DNA from: Sphingobium sp. CECT 9361
GTDB lineage: Bacteria > Pseudomonadota > Alphaproteobacteria > Sphingomonadales > Sphingomonadaceae
NCBI RefSeq assembly: GCF_918741285.1
Contig: NZ_CAKKNC010000004.1
Coordinates: forward strand, 1 to 64,000
DNA: 64,000 bases
Direction of reading: 5' to 3'
Shown: piece by piece, positions 7,178 through 16,742 of the stretch
Layout of the letters: every line of letters starts with the position of its first letter
Position numbering within the stretch: the stretch's first letter is position 1
Notes under the pieces: model-generated
The model's input: only the letters and a program-made list of their open reading frames with translations
Databases searched by the model: none
Told to the model about the DNA's origin: nothing
Made by a program: the position numbers and the translations under genes

Positions 7178-9645
7178 GAGGAAATCTCCATGTCAGGCGT
7201 GAGAGGGAGTTCGGGCTGGCGGTCGGACACAGGTTCGGGCAGCAGCTCGACGGCCCAGGCGCAGCCGCGATGCCGCAGCCATTCAGCGGCGAAGGCGGAT
7301 GTCCCGTAGGTTTCGATGATCTCGGCGATGGCGAGCTGGTCGGCCTTGGCCGAGGCGGCGGTGAAGGCCAGCGCGACCTCGCCCAGCCCCAGCTCGAACA
7401 GCCGGTTGCCGCGCCGCGACTGGCAGTAATAATCGCGCTTGGGCGTCGCCCGGCTGAGGATTTCGATCTGGCGGTCGTTGAGTCCGAACCGCTCGTAGAT
7501 CGCCGCGATCTGCGGCTCGGCCGCGCGCTCGTTGGGCAGGAAGATGCGCGTCGGGCAGCTCTCGATGATGGCCGGCGCGATACTGCTGGTCTCGATGTCG
7601 GCGAGGCTCTGTGTCGCGAACACGACGCTGGCGTTCTTCTTGCGCAGCGTCTTCAGCCACTCGCGGAGCTGGGCGGCGAAGTCCGGGCTGTCGAGGACAA
7701 GCCAGCCCTCGTCGATGATAATGAGCGTGGGGCGTCCGTCCAGCCGGCCTTCGACCCGGTGGAACAGATAGGACAGCACGGCCGCGGCCGATCCGGCGCC
7801 GACCAGGCCCTCGGTCTCGAACACTTGCACATCGGCTGCGCCCAGCCGCTCGGCCTCGGCGTCGAGCAACCGGCCCCACGGCCCGCCGATGCAATAGGAC
7901 GCGAGCGCCTGCTTGAGCTGCTGCGACTGGAGCAGCACGGCCAGGCCCGTCAGGGTGCGCTCCGACATGGGCGCCGACGCCAGTGAACCCAGGGCCGACC
8001 AGATATGCTCCTTGGCCTGGGGATCGACCGCGACGCCTTCGGACGCGAAGATCGCCGCCAGCCATTCGGCGGCCCAGGCGCGTTCGGCGGGATCGTCGAT
8101 ATGGGCGAGCGGCTGGAGCTGCACGCCATCGCCCGCCTCGTCGGCAAGCATCCCGCCCAAGTCCTGCCAGTCGCCGCCCATGCCGATCGCGGCGGCGCGG
8201 ATGCTTCCGCCGAAATCGAAGGCGAAGACCTGTGCGCCTTCGTAGCGGCGGAACTGCATCGCCATCAGGGCGAGCAGCACGGACTTGCCCGCGCCGGTCG
8301 GGCCGACGATCAGCGTGTGGCCGACGTCGCCGACATGAAGGGAAAACCGGAACGGGGTCGAGCCTTCGGTCTTGCCGTGGAGCAAGGGGGGCGCACCGAA
8401 ATGCTCGTCCCGTTCCGGCCCCGCCCATACCGCTGACAGGGGGATCAGGTGGGCGAGATTGACGGTGGAGACCGGGGGTTGGCGGACATTGGCGTAGGTG
8501 TGGCCGGGTAGGCTTCCCAGCCATGCCTCGATCGCGTTCATCCCCTCGGGAATGACGGTGAAGTCGCGGCCCTGGATGATCTTCTCGACCAGCCGCAACT
8601 TCTCGGCCGCGATGGCGGGATCGCGATCCCACACCGTCACCGTCGCGGTGACATAGGCCATCCCCGCATAGTCGGCGCCCAGCTCCTGCAGGGCGGTGTC
8701 GGCGTCGGCGGCCTTGTTCGAGGCGTCGCTGTCGAGCAGCGTGCTCGCCTCGTTGGTCATCACTTCCTTGAGGATCGCTGCGACGGACTTGCGCTTGGCG
8801 AACCACTCGCGACGGATGCGGGTGAGCAGCCTGGTCGCGTCAGTCTTGTCGAGCATGATCGCGCGGGTGGACCAGCGATACTCGAACGCCAGCCGGTTCA
8901 GCTCGTCGAGCAGGCCGGGAAAGGTGACGCTCGGAAAGCCGATGATGGTCAGCGTGCGCAGATGATGGTCGCCCAGGCGGGGCTCCAGCCCGCCGGTTAA
9001 CGGTTCGTCGGCGAGCAGCGCGTCCAAGTGCATCGGGGTTTCCGGCACGCGCACGCGCTGCCGCCGGGTCGAGATCGTGCTGTGCAGATAGGTCAGGGTC
9101 TCGGCGTCATCGAGCCAGCGGACCTCGGGCACGAAGCCTTCGACCAGGTTGAGCACCCGGTCGCTGCGGTCGCTGAAGCCCTTGAGCAGCTCCCACGGAT
9201 CGACGCCCGTATTCGCGCGGCCCTCGTAGAGCCAGGCTTCGGCCCGCGCGGCGTCCTCGGCCGGCGGCATCCACAGCAGCGTCAGATAATAGGCGCTCTC
9301 GAAATGCGCGCCTTCCTCGCGGAACTGTTCGAGCCGCTCCATATCGACCAGCGCCGACACCGGATCGGGAAACTCCGAGTCCGGGTAGTCGCGCGCCGGC
9401 GTGCGCTGCGCCTCGACGAAGATCGCCCAGCCCGAGCCCAGGCGGCGCAGCGAATTGTTGAGCCGCGCCGTGGTGGCGACCAACTCGGCGGGCGTGGCGC
9501 TGTCGAGATCGGGGCCGCGGAAACGGGCCGTGCGCTGGAACGAGCCGTCCTTGTTGAGGACGACGCCCTCGGCGATCAGCGCTGCCCAAGGCAGGAAGTC
9601 GGCCAGGTGGGCGGCTTTGCTGCGGTATTCGCGCAAGCTCATCAT
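7174..9645 (-). CDS. trbE: TrbE, VirB4-family conjugation ATPase
   Basis: 823 residues from ATG 9645, which overlaps the trbD stop (ATGA). The open frame continues upstream into trbD and is not used. The N-terminal VirB4/CagE domain is followed by the C-terminal ATPase core: Walker A GPTGAGKS with Lys near residue 454, and Walker B LIIIDEGWLVLD with Asp near residue 645, then the RKKNASVVFATQS sensor stretch. It powers assembly of the pilus and transfer channel at the inner membrane. Length is normal for TrbE without a fused TrbD. Confidence 0.95.
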   Translation of the reverse strand: MMSLREYRSKAAHLADFLPWAALIAEGVVLNKDGSFQRTARFRGPDLDSATPAELVATTARLNNSLRRLGSGWAIFVEAQRTPARDYPDSEFPDPVSALVDMERLEQFREEGAHFESAYYLTLLWMPPAEDAARAEAWLYEGRANTGVDPWELLKGFSDRSDRVLNLVEGFVPEVRWLDDAETLTYLHSTISTRRQRVRVPETPMHLDALLADEPLTGGLEPRLGDHHLRTLTIIGFPSVTFPGLLDELNRLAFEYRWSTRAIMLDKTDATRLLTRIRREWFAKRKSVAAILKEVMTNEASTLLDSDASNKAADADTALQELGADYAGMAYVTATVTVWDRDPAIAAEKLRLVEKIIQGRDFTVIPEGMNAIEAWLGSLPGHTYANVRQPPVSTVNLAHLIPLSAVWAGPERDEHFGAPPLLHGKTEGSTPFRFSLHVGDVGHTLIVGPTGAGKSVLLALMAMQFRRYEGAQVFAFDFGGSIRAAAIGMGGDWQDLGGMLADEAGDGVQLQPLAHIDDPAERAWAAEWLAAIFASEGVAVDPQAKEHIWSALGSLASAPMSERTLTGLAVLLQSQQLKQALASYCIGGPWGRLLDAEAERLGAADVQVFETEGLVGAGSAAAVLSYLFHRVEGRLDGRPTLIIIDEGWLVLDSPDFAAQLREWLKTLRKKNASVVFATQSLADIETSSIAPAIIESCPTRIFLPNERAAEPQIAAIYERFGLNDRQIEILSRATPKRDYYCQSRRGNRLFELGLGEVALAFTAASAKADQLAIAEIIETYGTSAFAAEWLRHRGCAWAVELLPEPVSDRQPELPLTPDMEISS

Positions 9646-9911
9646 GGCTGCATCCAGCTCGGATAACGGAGGTGGCGGCGGGCCACGTCCACGAATTGCG
9701 GATCGCGGCGCACGGCCCAGACGGACAGCGCATGGCCGATCACCCAGATGACGAGGCCGGCGATCCAGAGGCGCAGGCCGAGGCCAATCGCGCCCGCCAG
9801 CGTGCCGTTGACGATGGCGAGCGCGCGTGGGGCGCCGCCGAGCAGGATCGGCTCGGTCAGCGCCCGGTGGACGGGGGCATAAAAGCCCGCGATCGGCTCG
9901 GCTGTGTCCAT
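9642..9911 (-). CDS. trbD: TrbD, VirB3-like membrane protein
   Basis: 89 residues from ATG 9911, overlapping the trbC stop. It contains APVHRALTEPILLGGAPR, the conserved VirB3/TrbD opening, and a hydrophobic hairpin (LAIVNGTLAGAIGLGLRLWIAGLVIWVIGHALSVWAV), then RRDPQFVDVARRHLRYP. VirB3-type proteins sit in the inner membrane and cooperate with the VirB4 ATPase, here the next gene. Confidence 0.93.
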   Translation of the reverse strand: MDTAEPIAGFYAPVHRALTEPILLGGAPRALAIVNGTLAGAIGLGLRLWIAGLVIWVIGHALSVWAVRRDPQFVDVARRHLRYPSWMQP

Positions 9912-10243
9912 CAGACCAGCGCCCCGCCGCCAAACGAGAAGAACGACAGGAAGAAGCTCGACGCGGCGAACGCGATCGACAGGCCGAACACGATCTGAAT
10001 AAGCTTCCGCGCGCCGCCCGACGTGTCGCCGAAGGCGAGCGTCAGTCCGGTGATGATAATAATCAGCACCGCTATGATCTTGGCGACCGGGCCCTCGATG
10101 CTTTCGAGGATCGACTGGAGCGGGGCTTCCCACGGCATCGACGATCCGCCCGCATGGGCCGGAACGGCGAAGGTTAGCGCGACGACGCTCGTAGTGGCGG
10201 CAAGCATGGCGCGGCGTGCGCCATGCCGAAAGGCATGGATCAT
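9911..10243 (-). CDS. trbC: TrbC, VirB2-like pilin
   Basis: 110 residues from ATG 10243; the frame is open further upstream but inside trbB. A long signal peptide ends near AHA-GGSSMPW, giving a mature pilin of about 79 residues with two hydrophobic helices (IIAVLIIIITGLTLAFG and IVFGLSIAFAASSFFLSFFSF). TrbC is the major conjugative pilin. Some TrbC pilins are cyclised by a TraF peptidase, and such a gene is present in this element (17115-17672). Whether cyclisation occurs here cannot be seen. Confidence 0.93.
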   Translation of the reverse strand: MIHAFRHGARRAMLAATTSVVALTFAVPAHAGGSSMPWEAPLQSILESIEGPVAKIIAVLIIIITGLTLAFGDTSGGARKLIQIVFGLSIAFAASSFFLSFFSFGGGALV

Positions 10244-11226
10244 GGCAGGTCTCCCGGTTGGGTGGTGGAAAGCGGCGTGAGGCGGTAGTCGCCGGTGGCC
10301 GGGTCGAGCCCTTCGACGCGGGCCAGCTCGGAGAGCCGGCGGCCGTGTCCGTCGCGGACCAGCACGGCGATGAGGTCGATGGTCTCGCCCAGCAGCGCGC
10401 GCGGGACCGTCACAACGGCCTCCTGAATGAGCTGCTCCATACGGCGCAGCGCCCCGAGCGCGGTCCCGGCGTGGATCGTGCCGATGCCGCCCGGATGTCC
10501 GGTGCCCCACGCTTTGAGGAGGTCCAGCGCCTCGGCGCCACGCACCTCGCCGATGGGGATGCGGTCGGGCCGCAAGCGCAGCGATGACCGAACGAGATCT
10601 GACAGCGAGACGACGCCATCCTTCGTGCGCATGGCGACCAGGTTGGGCGCGGCGCATTGTAGCTCGCGCGTGTCCTCGATCAGGACGATGCGGTCGGTGG
10701 TCTTGGCGACCTCGGCGAGCAGCGCGTTGACCAGCGTGGTCTTGCCGCTGCCGGTGCCGCCCGCGACGAGGATGTTCGCGCGGGATTCGACACCGTGCCG
10801 CAACGCCTCGGCCGCAGCCGGCGACATGATCCCGGCCGCCGCATAGTCGCCGAGCGTGAAGACGGCGACGGCGGGCTTGCGGATCGCGAAGGCCGGGGCC
10901 GCGACAACAGGCGGCAGCAATCCCTCGAACCGCTCGCCCCCCTCGGGCAGCTCCGCCGAGACACGGGGACTGCGAGCATGAACCTCGACGCCGACATGAT
11001 GCGCGACCAGGCGCACGATGCGCTCGCCATCCGCGGCGGTTAGCGTCATGCCGGTGTCGCTGATGCCTTTGCCAAGCCGATCGACCCACAGCCGACCATC
11101 GGGGTTCAGCATCACCTCGATGACGGCGGGATCGTCGAGCCAGCCCGCGATCGACGGTCCCAGCGCCGTGCGCAGCATCCGCGCGCCGCGTGTCCTGGCC
11201 TCGGAACGGATCGGTTGGACGGTCAA
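10240..11226 (-). CDS. trbB: TrbB, VirB11-family secretion ATPase
   Basis: 328 residues. The first codon is TTG at 11226 with a weak AGGGGC upstream; an ATG at 11178 (MLRTALGP) is a shorter alternative. The sequence has the VirB11/TrbB N-domain ([17 protein letters not shown]), Walker A GGTGSGKT near residues 156-163, the Asp box IEDTRELQC, and the [27 protein letters not shown] region. TrbB is a hexameric cytoplasmic ATPase that cycles between pilus assembly and DNA transfer. It is the first gene of the trb operon. Confidence 0.95.
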   Translation of the reverse strand: MTVQPIRSEARTRGARMLRTALGPSIAGWLDDPAVIEVMLNPDGRLWVDRLGKGISDTGMTLTAADGERIVRLVAHHVGVEVHARSPRVSAELPEGGERFEGLLPPVVAAPAFAIRKPAVAVFTLGDYAAAGIMSPAAAEALRHGVESRANILVAGGTGSGKTTLVNALLAEVAKTTDRIVLIEDTRELQCAAPNLVAMRTKDGVVSLSDLVRSSLRLRPDRIPIGEVRGAEALDLLKAWGTGHPGGIGTIHAGTALGALRRMEQLIQEAVVTVPRALLGETIDLIAVLVRDGHGRRLSELARVEGLDPATGDYRLTPLSTTQPGDLP

Positions 11227-11366
11227 GTGAAGGCCCCTGAAATGGGCCGGGCGTACCGCCGCCCGGCGTCAGGGGCACATCAAGAGAGACAGCAAAGGCC
11301 AGGATTCAACAAGTAAATGCGGACGTCGTAGTCTGGCGAAGAAAGACAGGGAGCGGCGTAGGCGGC

Positions 11367-11786
11367 TCATTCTTCTTGAGGCGGCAAGTCTTCGCTGATC
11401 TCCTGCCGGACTCTCGGACCTTTCGCGAGTCGACGGCCCAACGCCTCCATGAAAGCGTCGTAGCGATCACCGCCCTGGCGGCGCATGGCGGCCCGCTCCG
11501 CTTCGGGCGGCGGCGGCGTGTTCGACAGCCAGAAGCGCACGAACAGCGCAATCATCTCGACACCGATCCCCACGTCACGCTCCAGCCGGGTCGTGCGCCG
11601 GTCCAGCCGGTCGAGCCGCTTGGCGATGGCTGCTTCGCGCTGCTCGTCGGCGTCGGGCGACAGGAATGAGGCGATGGCGGCCTCGGCGACCAGGGAGCGG
11701 GATTTGCCGCGCCGGTCGGCATAGGCCGCGAGCGCGTTCATCAGCTCGGGGTCGAGATAGACCGAGAACGGCGTCTTGGTGCTCAT
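11367..11786 (-). CDS. CopG-type ribbon-helix-helix protein between traG and trbB
   Basis: 139 residues. The N-terminal 45 residues (TPFSVYLDPELMNALAAYADRRGKSRSLVAEAAIASFL) are a ribbon-helix-helix DNA-binding unit. A helical, charged middle (AIAKRLDRLDRRTTRLERDV) then precedes a hydrophobic stretch (GVEMIALFVRFWL). Genes of this kind lie between traG and trbB throughout Tn4371-like elements. It is probably a relaxosome accessory protein or operon regulator; which of these is not shown by the sequence. The start overlaps the traG stop by four bases. Confidence 0.85.
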   Translation of the reverse strand: MSTKTPFSVYLDPELMNALAAYADRRGKSRSLVAEAAIASFLSPDADEQREAAIAKRLDRLDRRTTRLERDVGIGVEMIALFVRFWLSNTPPPPEAERAAMRRQGGDRYDAFMEALGRRLAKGPRVRQEISEDLPPQEE

Positions 11787-13795
11787 AGCTCGATGCCGTC
11801 GCCGGGATCGAGCGACGCCCTCTGTGCGAGCCCCTGCATCTGGCGACGCACCGCCGCCTGCCGCGCCGCGTCGGTGTCGGTGTCGGCCTCGATTTCGTCC
11901 AGCTCGAACTCGTTGGCGGGCGCAGGCTTGGGCGGGGGCGCAACGTCGATATGGCGTTCCATGTCGGGCTGGCGGCGCAGGCCCGTATTCGCCGCGTCCT
12001 CATCCTCGCCGGCGGTCTCGTGCGGCTGGTCCTGCTGCGGCTGTTCGGGTTCCGGCGGCGCAGCGATCGGGGACAAGCCGCTCCAGTCGTCGGGACGTGG
12101 CTTGCCAGCGCCGGCCTTCACGCCCGGCGGCGGTAGCACCCTTTCGGTGAACCGCCGGTCCTTATAGTAGCGGACCTTCTTCGCCCGGATCGGCGCGATG
12201 CCCGCGACCATGACGATCTCGTCGTCGGGCGGGAGCTGCATCACTTCGCCGGGGGTCAGGAGCTGGCGGGCGGTCTCGGAGCGCGACACCATCAAATGCC
12301 CGAGCCAGGGCGAGAGGCGATGCCCGGCGTAATTCTTCATCGCCCGCATCTCGGTCGCGGTGCCCAGCGCGTCCGATATGCGCTTGGCGGTGCGCTCGTC
12401 ATTGGTGGCGAACGACACCCGCACATGGCAGTTGTCGAGGATCGCGTTGTTCGGCCCATAAGCCTTTTCGATCTGGTTGAGGCTCTGCGCGATCAGGAAG
12501 CTCTGGATGCCGTAGCCGGCCATGAACGCCAGCGCGCTCTCGAAGAAGTCGAGCCGCCCCAGCGCGGGAAACTCGTCGAGCATCAAGAGCAGGCGATGGC
12601 GCGATTGCCGCGCCTGCAAATCCTCCGTCAACCGCCGTCCGATCTGGTTGAGGATGAGGCGGATGAGCGGCTTGGTGCGCGAGATGTCGGACGGCGGCAC
12701 GACGAGGTAGAGCGTCGCCGGCCGCTCGTCCTCGACCAGATCCTTTATGCGCCACTGGCAGGTCCGCGTGACCTGCGCGACGACGGGATCGCGGTAGAGG
12801 CCCAGGAACGACATGGCGGTGGACAGCACGCCGGATCGCTCGTTGGCGGATTTGTTCAGCAGCTCGCGTGCAGCGCTGGCGACGACGGGATGCACACCGG
12901 CTTCGCCCAGGTGCGGCGTCGTCATCATGGCATGTAGCGTGGACTCGATGGGCTGGCGCGGGTCCGACAGGAAGGCGGCGACACCGGCCAGCGTCTTGTC
13001 CTCGCCCGCATAGAGGATATGGAGGATCGCGCCCACCAGCAGCGCGTGGGAGGTTTTTTCCCAATGATTGCGCTTCTCCAAACTCCCTTCGGGATCGACC
13101 AGCACATCGGCGACATTCTGCACGTCGCGCACTTCCCAGGCGCCCTTTCGGATTTCGAGCAGCGGGTTGTAGGCGGCCGACGCGGCGTTGGTCGGATCGA
13201 ACAGCAGGACGCGCGCGTGCTGTGCGCGGAAGCCGGCGGTGAGCTGCCAGTTCTCGCCTTTGATGTCATGGACGATGGCGGAGCCCGGCCAGGTGAGCAG
13301 CGTCGGCACGACCAGGCCGACACCCTTGCCTGATCGCGTCGGCGCGAAGCACAGCACATGCTCGGGGCCATCATGCCGCAGATAGTCGGGCCCGAGCCGC
13401 CCGAGCATGACGCCGTTCGGCCCGAGCAGCCCGGCTGCGCCGACTTCCTTGCGCGCCGCCCAGCGCGCCGAGCCGTAGGTCTGGGCGTTCTTCAGCTCGC
13501 GTGCCCGCCATACCGACATAGCGATGGCGACGACGATCGCGGCGAACCCGCCAGAGGCGGCGATGAAGGCGCCGGTCTGGAATATCTCCGGCGCATAGGC
13601 GTCGAACGAAAACCACCACCAAAAGAAGGCCGGCGGCGGATAGACGGGCAAGTCGCCGAGCCTGAACCAGGGCGGGCCGAGTTTCGGCTGATAGGCCAGC
13701 GCCGCGGCCGTCCACTGCGTCGCCGCCCAGACCGCGGCGAGCACGATCAGAAAGACGGTGATGACCTGGCCCCATAGAATCTTGGTTGCGGACAT
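11783..13795 (-). CDS. traG: TraG, VirD4-type coupling protein
   Basis: 670 residues. Two N-terminal membrane helices (about 8-30 and 73-95) are followed by the TraG/VirD4 ATPase: Walker A CFAPTRSGKG near 149-158 and Walker B LLLMLDEFPALGR around residue 400. The C-terminal 110 residues are acidic and Pro-rich (PEQPQQDQPHETAGEDEDAAN), probably the species-specific substrate-docking tail. It links the relaxase-bound DNA to the trb channel. It lies 20 bases downstream of the relaxase gene, so one operon is likely. Confidence 0.95.
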   Translation of the reverse strand: MSATKILWGQVITVFLIVLAAVWAATQWTAAALAYQPKLGPPWFRLGDLPVYPPPAFFWWWFSFDAYAPEIFQTGAFIAASGGFAAIVVAIAMSVWRARELKNAQTYGSARWAARKEVGAAGLLGPNGVMLGRLGPDYLRHDGPEHVLCFAPTRSGKGVGLVVPTLLTWPGSAIVHDIKGENWQLTAGFRAQHARVLLFDPTNAASAAYNPLLEIRKGAWEVRDVQNVADVLVDPEGSLEKRNHWEKTSHALLVGAILHILYAGEDKTLAGVAAFLSDPRQPIESTLHAMMTTPHLGEAGVHPVVASAARELLNKSANERSGVLSTAMSFLGLYRDPVVAQVTRTCQWRIKDLVEDERPATLYLVVPPSDISRTKPLIRLILNQIGRRLTEDLQARQSRHRLLLMLDEFPALGRLDFFESALAFMAGYGIQSFLIAQSLNQIEKAYGPNNAILDNCHVRVSFATNDERTAKRISDALGTATEMRAMKNYAGHRLSPWLGHLMVSRSETARQLLTPGEVMQLPPDDEIVMVAGIAPIRAKKVRYYKDRRFTERVLPPPGVKAGAGKPRPDDWSGLSPIAAPPEPEQPQQDQPHETAGEDEDAANTGLRRQPDMERHIDVAPPPKPAPANEFELDEIEADTDTDAARQAAVRRQMQGLAQRASLDPGDGIEL

Positions 13796-13815
13796 GAACT
13801 ATCTCCTTTGCCGGC

Positions 13816-15546
13816 TCACAGGCCGAGCCCCCGGCCGCGCCCGAGCGACCAGTCCACGCCGCCGTCGCCGCGCATGACGCCCGAGATGTGCTTGCCGATC
13901 TGGCGGTCGAGCGAGGGGGACCAGGGCACGAGCTGGAAGCCGAGGCCGTTGTCGATCATGGCGAAGCGGCCCGAGGCCAGCGTCAGGCGCTGGCGCACGG
14001 TGCCGGCGACATACTCTCCGGCCTTGGACGGTGTGTGCCGCAGGCCGATCTCGGCCGACAAGTCCTTAGCGGTCGTGTCCAGCTCGCGCCGTTTGAGCGT
14101 GTCGAGCAAGTTGCGGGCGAAGATGATCCGCTGCCCCTGCCGCCGCGCCAGCTGCTCGTCGGCGAGATGTTCGGCGCGCGCCTCCATCGCGGCGCGCACC
14201 TCAGTCCCGAACCCGCCGCCAAGATCGCGGCCATCACCCGACAGGTTGCGGCGGTCGAGCCAGGTGGCGCCCGGCGCGCGGACCTGCGCCGACAAGTCCA
14301 TGTCCGAGCGCACGGCCAGCGCCACCCGCCGCCGGCCCTTACGATCCTCGAAATGGCGCAGCTCGACGATCGCGCCAGGCCTGCAATCGCCGGTCGCCTC
14401 GATGTCGGAAAAGCGGATGTGGTGGGTGCGCCCGTCGATGCCGTCCACGATCGCGTAGCCGCCGCCGGTCAGCTCGTCATGCAGGCCGCGATCGACCAGC
14501 CTGCCGACGACGGGCTGGGCGGGATCGGCGTCGAGCACGTAGCTGGCGGCGCCCCGGTCGATGCCGCGGTCGCTCATCGCCTTGTGCATCCGCTTGATGA
14601 TGTCGCCGCGCTCGGTCAGCTCGCGCAAGCCGGCCTGCGCATCGCCCGCCAGCGTCCACTGGCCGGGCGCGATCTCGCTGGCGAGGCCGAGACCTTCCAG
14701 CTTGCGCAGCCGTCCCATCCGCAGCGTGTGTTCGCCGTCCGGCCGAACGCCCGGCTCGGGCGCCATGTTGATTACGCCATCCCGCTGCAGGGTGCGTGAT
14801 AGATCGCGGTCGATCTCGGTCCAGCGTTCCGCCTCGACCTGACGCTCCAGCGATTGCCGGATGTCGAGGTCGCTGCGCAGGCCCAGCTCGCGGGTGACGA
14901 TCTCGCGCGCCTGCGCTCGCAGTCCCTCGCCGATATAGTCGCGCGAGATGACGAGGTTCTGCCCGTCCTCGCCGACGCCGCGCACGATGATGTGGACGTG
15001 GGGATTGTCGGTGTTCCAGTGCTCGACGGCCCGCCAGTTCAGGCGCGTGCCGAGATCCTTTTCCATCCGCGTCATCAGTTCGCGGGTGAAGCCCTTGAGG
15101 TCGCGCACCTGCTCCGCGTCCTCGGGCGAGACGATGAAGCGGAAATGGTGCCGGTCGTTCTCGCAGCGTGCCGCGAACGCGTTGCGGTCCAGGCCCTCGG
15201 CCTCGGCGCCGAACAACACGCCCTTCTCGCCGTCGCGGGTGACGCCATCGCGTTGCAAATAGTTGAGGTGGGCCGCAAGCGAGGCGCGGCCGCCATGCCG
15301 GACGACGCGGGCTTTGACGATGACTTGGCGCGATCGGTGGCCGAGCCGATGGGTGGCGCGCAGGCTGGCGACCCGGCCCCGCCCGAAGGTCGAGCGGCCG
15401 GGCGCGATGATCCGGCCCCGGCGCGAGACATGGCCGCCGGCGCGCTGGGCGGCGACGAGCGCCTGGGCGATGATAGGCAGCGCGCGCTGGCCGCCGCGCG
15501 AACGGATGCGACCTAGCCGAATGCGGAAATCGTCGTCGCCGCTCAT
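13816..15546 (-). CDS. MOBP-type relaxase/mobilization nuclease (DUF3363, VirD2-like)
   Basis: 576 residues from ATG 15546. The N-terminal relaxase domain has a candidate motif I with Tyr near residue 96 (HLNYLQRDGV) and the HUH metal site EHWNTDNPHVHIIVRG (His176, His183, His185). The C-terminal half corresponds to DUF3363, common in the virD2-like relaxases of Tn4371-type elements. The enzyme nicks oriT and stays covalently bound to the transferred strand. A candidate nic region lies directly upstream (15547-15805). The frame remains open to 15648, but the ATG gives the usual MSGDDDFRIRLGRI start. Confidence 0.92.
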   Translation of the reverse strand: MSGDDDFRIRLGRIRSRGGQRALPIIAQALVAAQRAGGHVSRRGRIIAPGRSTFGRGRVASLRATHRLGHRSRQVIVKARVVRHGGRASLAAHLNYLQRDGVTRDGEKGVLFGAEAEGLDRNAFAARCENDRHHFRFIVSPEDAEQVRDLKGFTRELMTRMEKDLGTRLNWRAVEHWNTDNPHVHIIVRGVGEDGQNLVISRDYIGEGLRAQAREIVTRELGLRSDLDIRQSLERQVEAERWTEIDRDLSRTLQRDGVINMAPEPGVRPDGEHTLRMGRLRKLEGLGLASEIAPGQWTLAGDAQAGLRELTERGDIIKRMHKAMSDRGIDRGAASYVLDADPAQPVVGRLVDRGLHDELTGGGYAIVDGIDGRTHHIRFSDIEATGDCRPGAIVELRHFEDRKGRRRVALAVRSDMDLSAQVRAPGATWLDRRNLSGDGRDLGGGFGTEVRAAMEARAEHLADEQLARRQGQRIIFARNLLDTLKRRELDTTAKDLSAEIGLRHTPSKAGEYVAGTVRQRLTLASGRFAMIDNGLGFQLVPWSPSLDRQIGKHISGVMRGDGGVDWSLGRGRGLGL

Positions 15547-15805
15547 GGCGCGAGGCTCCGCAATGTGCGGAAAACCGTGATGTTTGCTGGTGTTCGGCGC
15601 TCGCCGCACATTGCGCGTTTCGCGCGCACATTGCGCAGCAGTGGCCAAAAGCCTTGAGTATCAAGGCTCCGACCGGGGCAAAATGGCATCGCACATTGCC
15701 GCCCTTTATCTTGCCCTCGTTCCTTCCCCTGCAAAGTCAGAACCTTCACCCCTTCCGGCGCTGCGAAAGTCTGCGAGGCAATTCGCCAGAGGGCGCCGCA
15801 GCCGC
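15547..15805. other. candidate oriT / relaxosome binding region
   Basis: A 259-base gap between the relaxase start and the lytic transglycosylase end holds ordered repeats. CGCACATTGC occurs four times: inverted at about 15560-15569 and direct at 15605, 15625 and 15690; two of the copies form a 12-bp direct repeat (CGCACATTGCGC) with a 20-base period. A perfect 8-bp inverted repeat with a 3-base spacer lies at 15650-15668 (AGCCTTGA-gta-TCAAGGCT). TATCTTGCCC at 15707-15716 differs by one base from the TATCCTGCCC core of IncP-type nic sites, which MOBP relaxases cut between G and C. The combination and the place next to the relaxase gene support an oriT, but nicking is inferred. Confidence 0.55.
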
Positions 15806-16738
15806 TCATTGCGCGGCTCGGCCGGAAAGGGAGACGAACAGGCCGGCCTGACGCGGCGACACGGCGGCCACCGCGATAGCCGCAGGATCAGCAGGCGGAT
15901 GCTCTGGCGACACGGCGGCGACGCCACGTTCAGCGTCCGACTGCACCTGCGAAACCGCGCCCGAGCGTGCCGTGAACAATGCGGCGCGACGCCAGGCGAA
16001 CGGGTCAGGCGGCGGTGCGGCGGCAAGCTGGGTGTCGGGCGAACCGCCAGTGATCGACGCCAGCTTTGCGAGATAGGCGCGCGTCTCGGCGGGCAGCGGA
16101 CGGCCATGCGAGAGATGCTCGTCGGTGCGACCCGGCCCGGCATTGTAGGCCGCCAGCATCGCCGTCACGTCGCCATAGCGATCGTGCAGTTCGCGCAAGT
16201 AGGCCGTGCCCGCCATGATGTTGTCGCGCACATTGAAGGGATCGGACCCGAGCCCGTAACGCGCGCGCAGACCGGCCCAGGTGGCGGGCATGATCTGCAT
16301 CAGACCCCTTGCGCTAGCGGTCGAGACCGCGCGGGCATCGCCGTTGCTTTCGACGCGCATGACCGCCCATATCCACGCCTCCGGGATGCCGAAACGACGC
16401 GCGGCGTCGGCGACGTGTGCGGCATAGGGATGACTCGCCCTCGCCCGCTCGGCCGGCGCGTCCTGCGCCAGCGCGGCGACCGGCGCAGCGCCGGGCGACA
16501 GCAGCAACAGGATCGCAAACCAAGCAGGCAATCCGCCCTCGCTCCGACGCCAGCCTGCCAGCGTGCTCGCTGCGGCCAAGGGTGCGCGCGAAGCGCCGGC
16601 CGGGGGCCGCCCTGGACCTTCGCTGCGGGCCCCGGCCGGCCTGCGACCGAGTGGGACAAAGGGATGAGACGGCTTTCCCGCGAACAAAGGGATGACCGGA
16701 ACAACGGCGATCACCGCGGTGCTGACGGTGGAACGCAC
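15806..16738 (-). CDS. lytic transglycosylase of the transfer system
   Basis: About 310 residues if started at GTG 16738 (just inside the preceding DUF736 stop); GTG 16714 is also possible. After an unusual Pro/Arg-rich leader comes a hydrophobic export segment (WFAILLLLSPGAAPVAALA). The SLT domain follows: catalytic Glu in MRVESNGDA (near residue 130), GLMQIMPATW, and AAYNAGPG. The C-terminal 90 residues are low-complexity Ala/Pro/Ser. It should cut peptidoglycan locally so that the conjugation channel can cross the wall. The leader before the export signal is odd and the true start could be nearer to it. Confidence 0.88.
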   Translation of the reverse strand: MRSTVSTAVIAVVPVIPLFAGKPSHPFVPLGRRPAGARSEGPGRPPAGASRAPLAAASTLAGWRRSEGGLPAWFAILLLLSPGAAPVAALAQDAPAERARASHPYAAHVADAARRFGIPEAWIWAVMRVESNGDARAVSTASARGLMQIMPATWAGLRARYGLGSDPFNVRDNIMAGTAYLRELHDRYGDVTAMLAAYNAGPGRTDEHLSHGRPLPAETRAYLAKLASITGGSPDTQLAAAPPPDPFAWRRAALFTARSGAVSQVQSDAERGVAAVSPEHPPADPAAIAVAAVSPRQAGLFVSLSGRAAQ

Positions 16739-16742
16739 GGCC

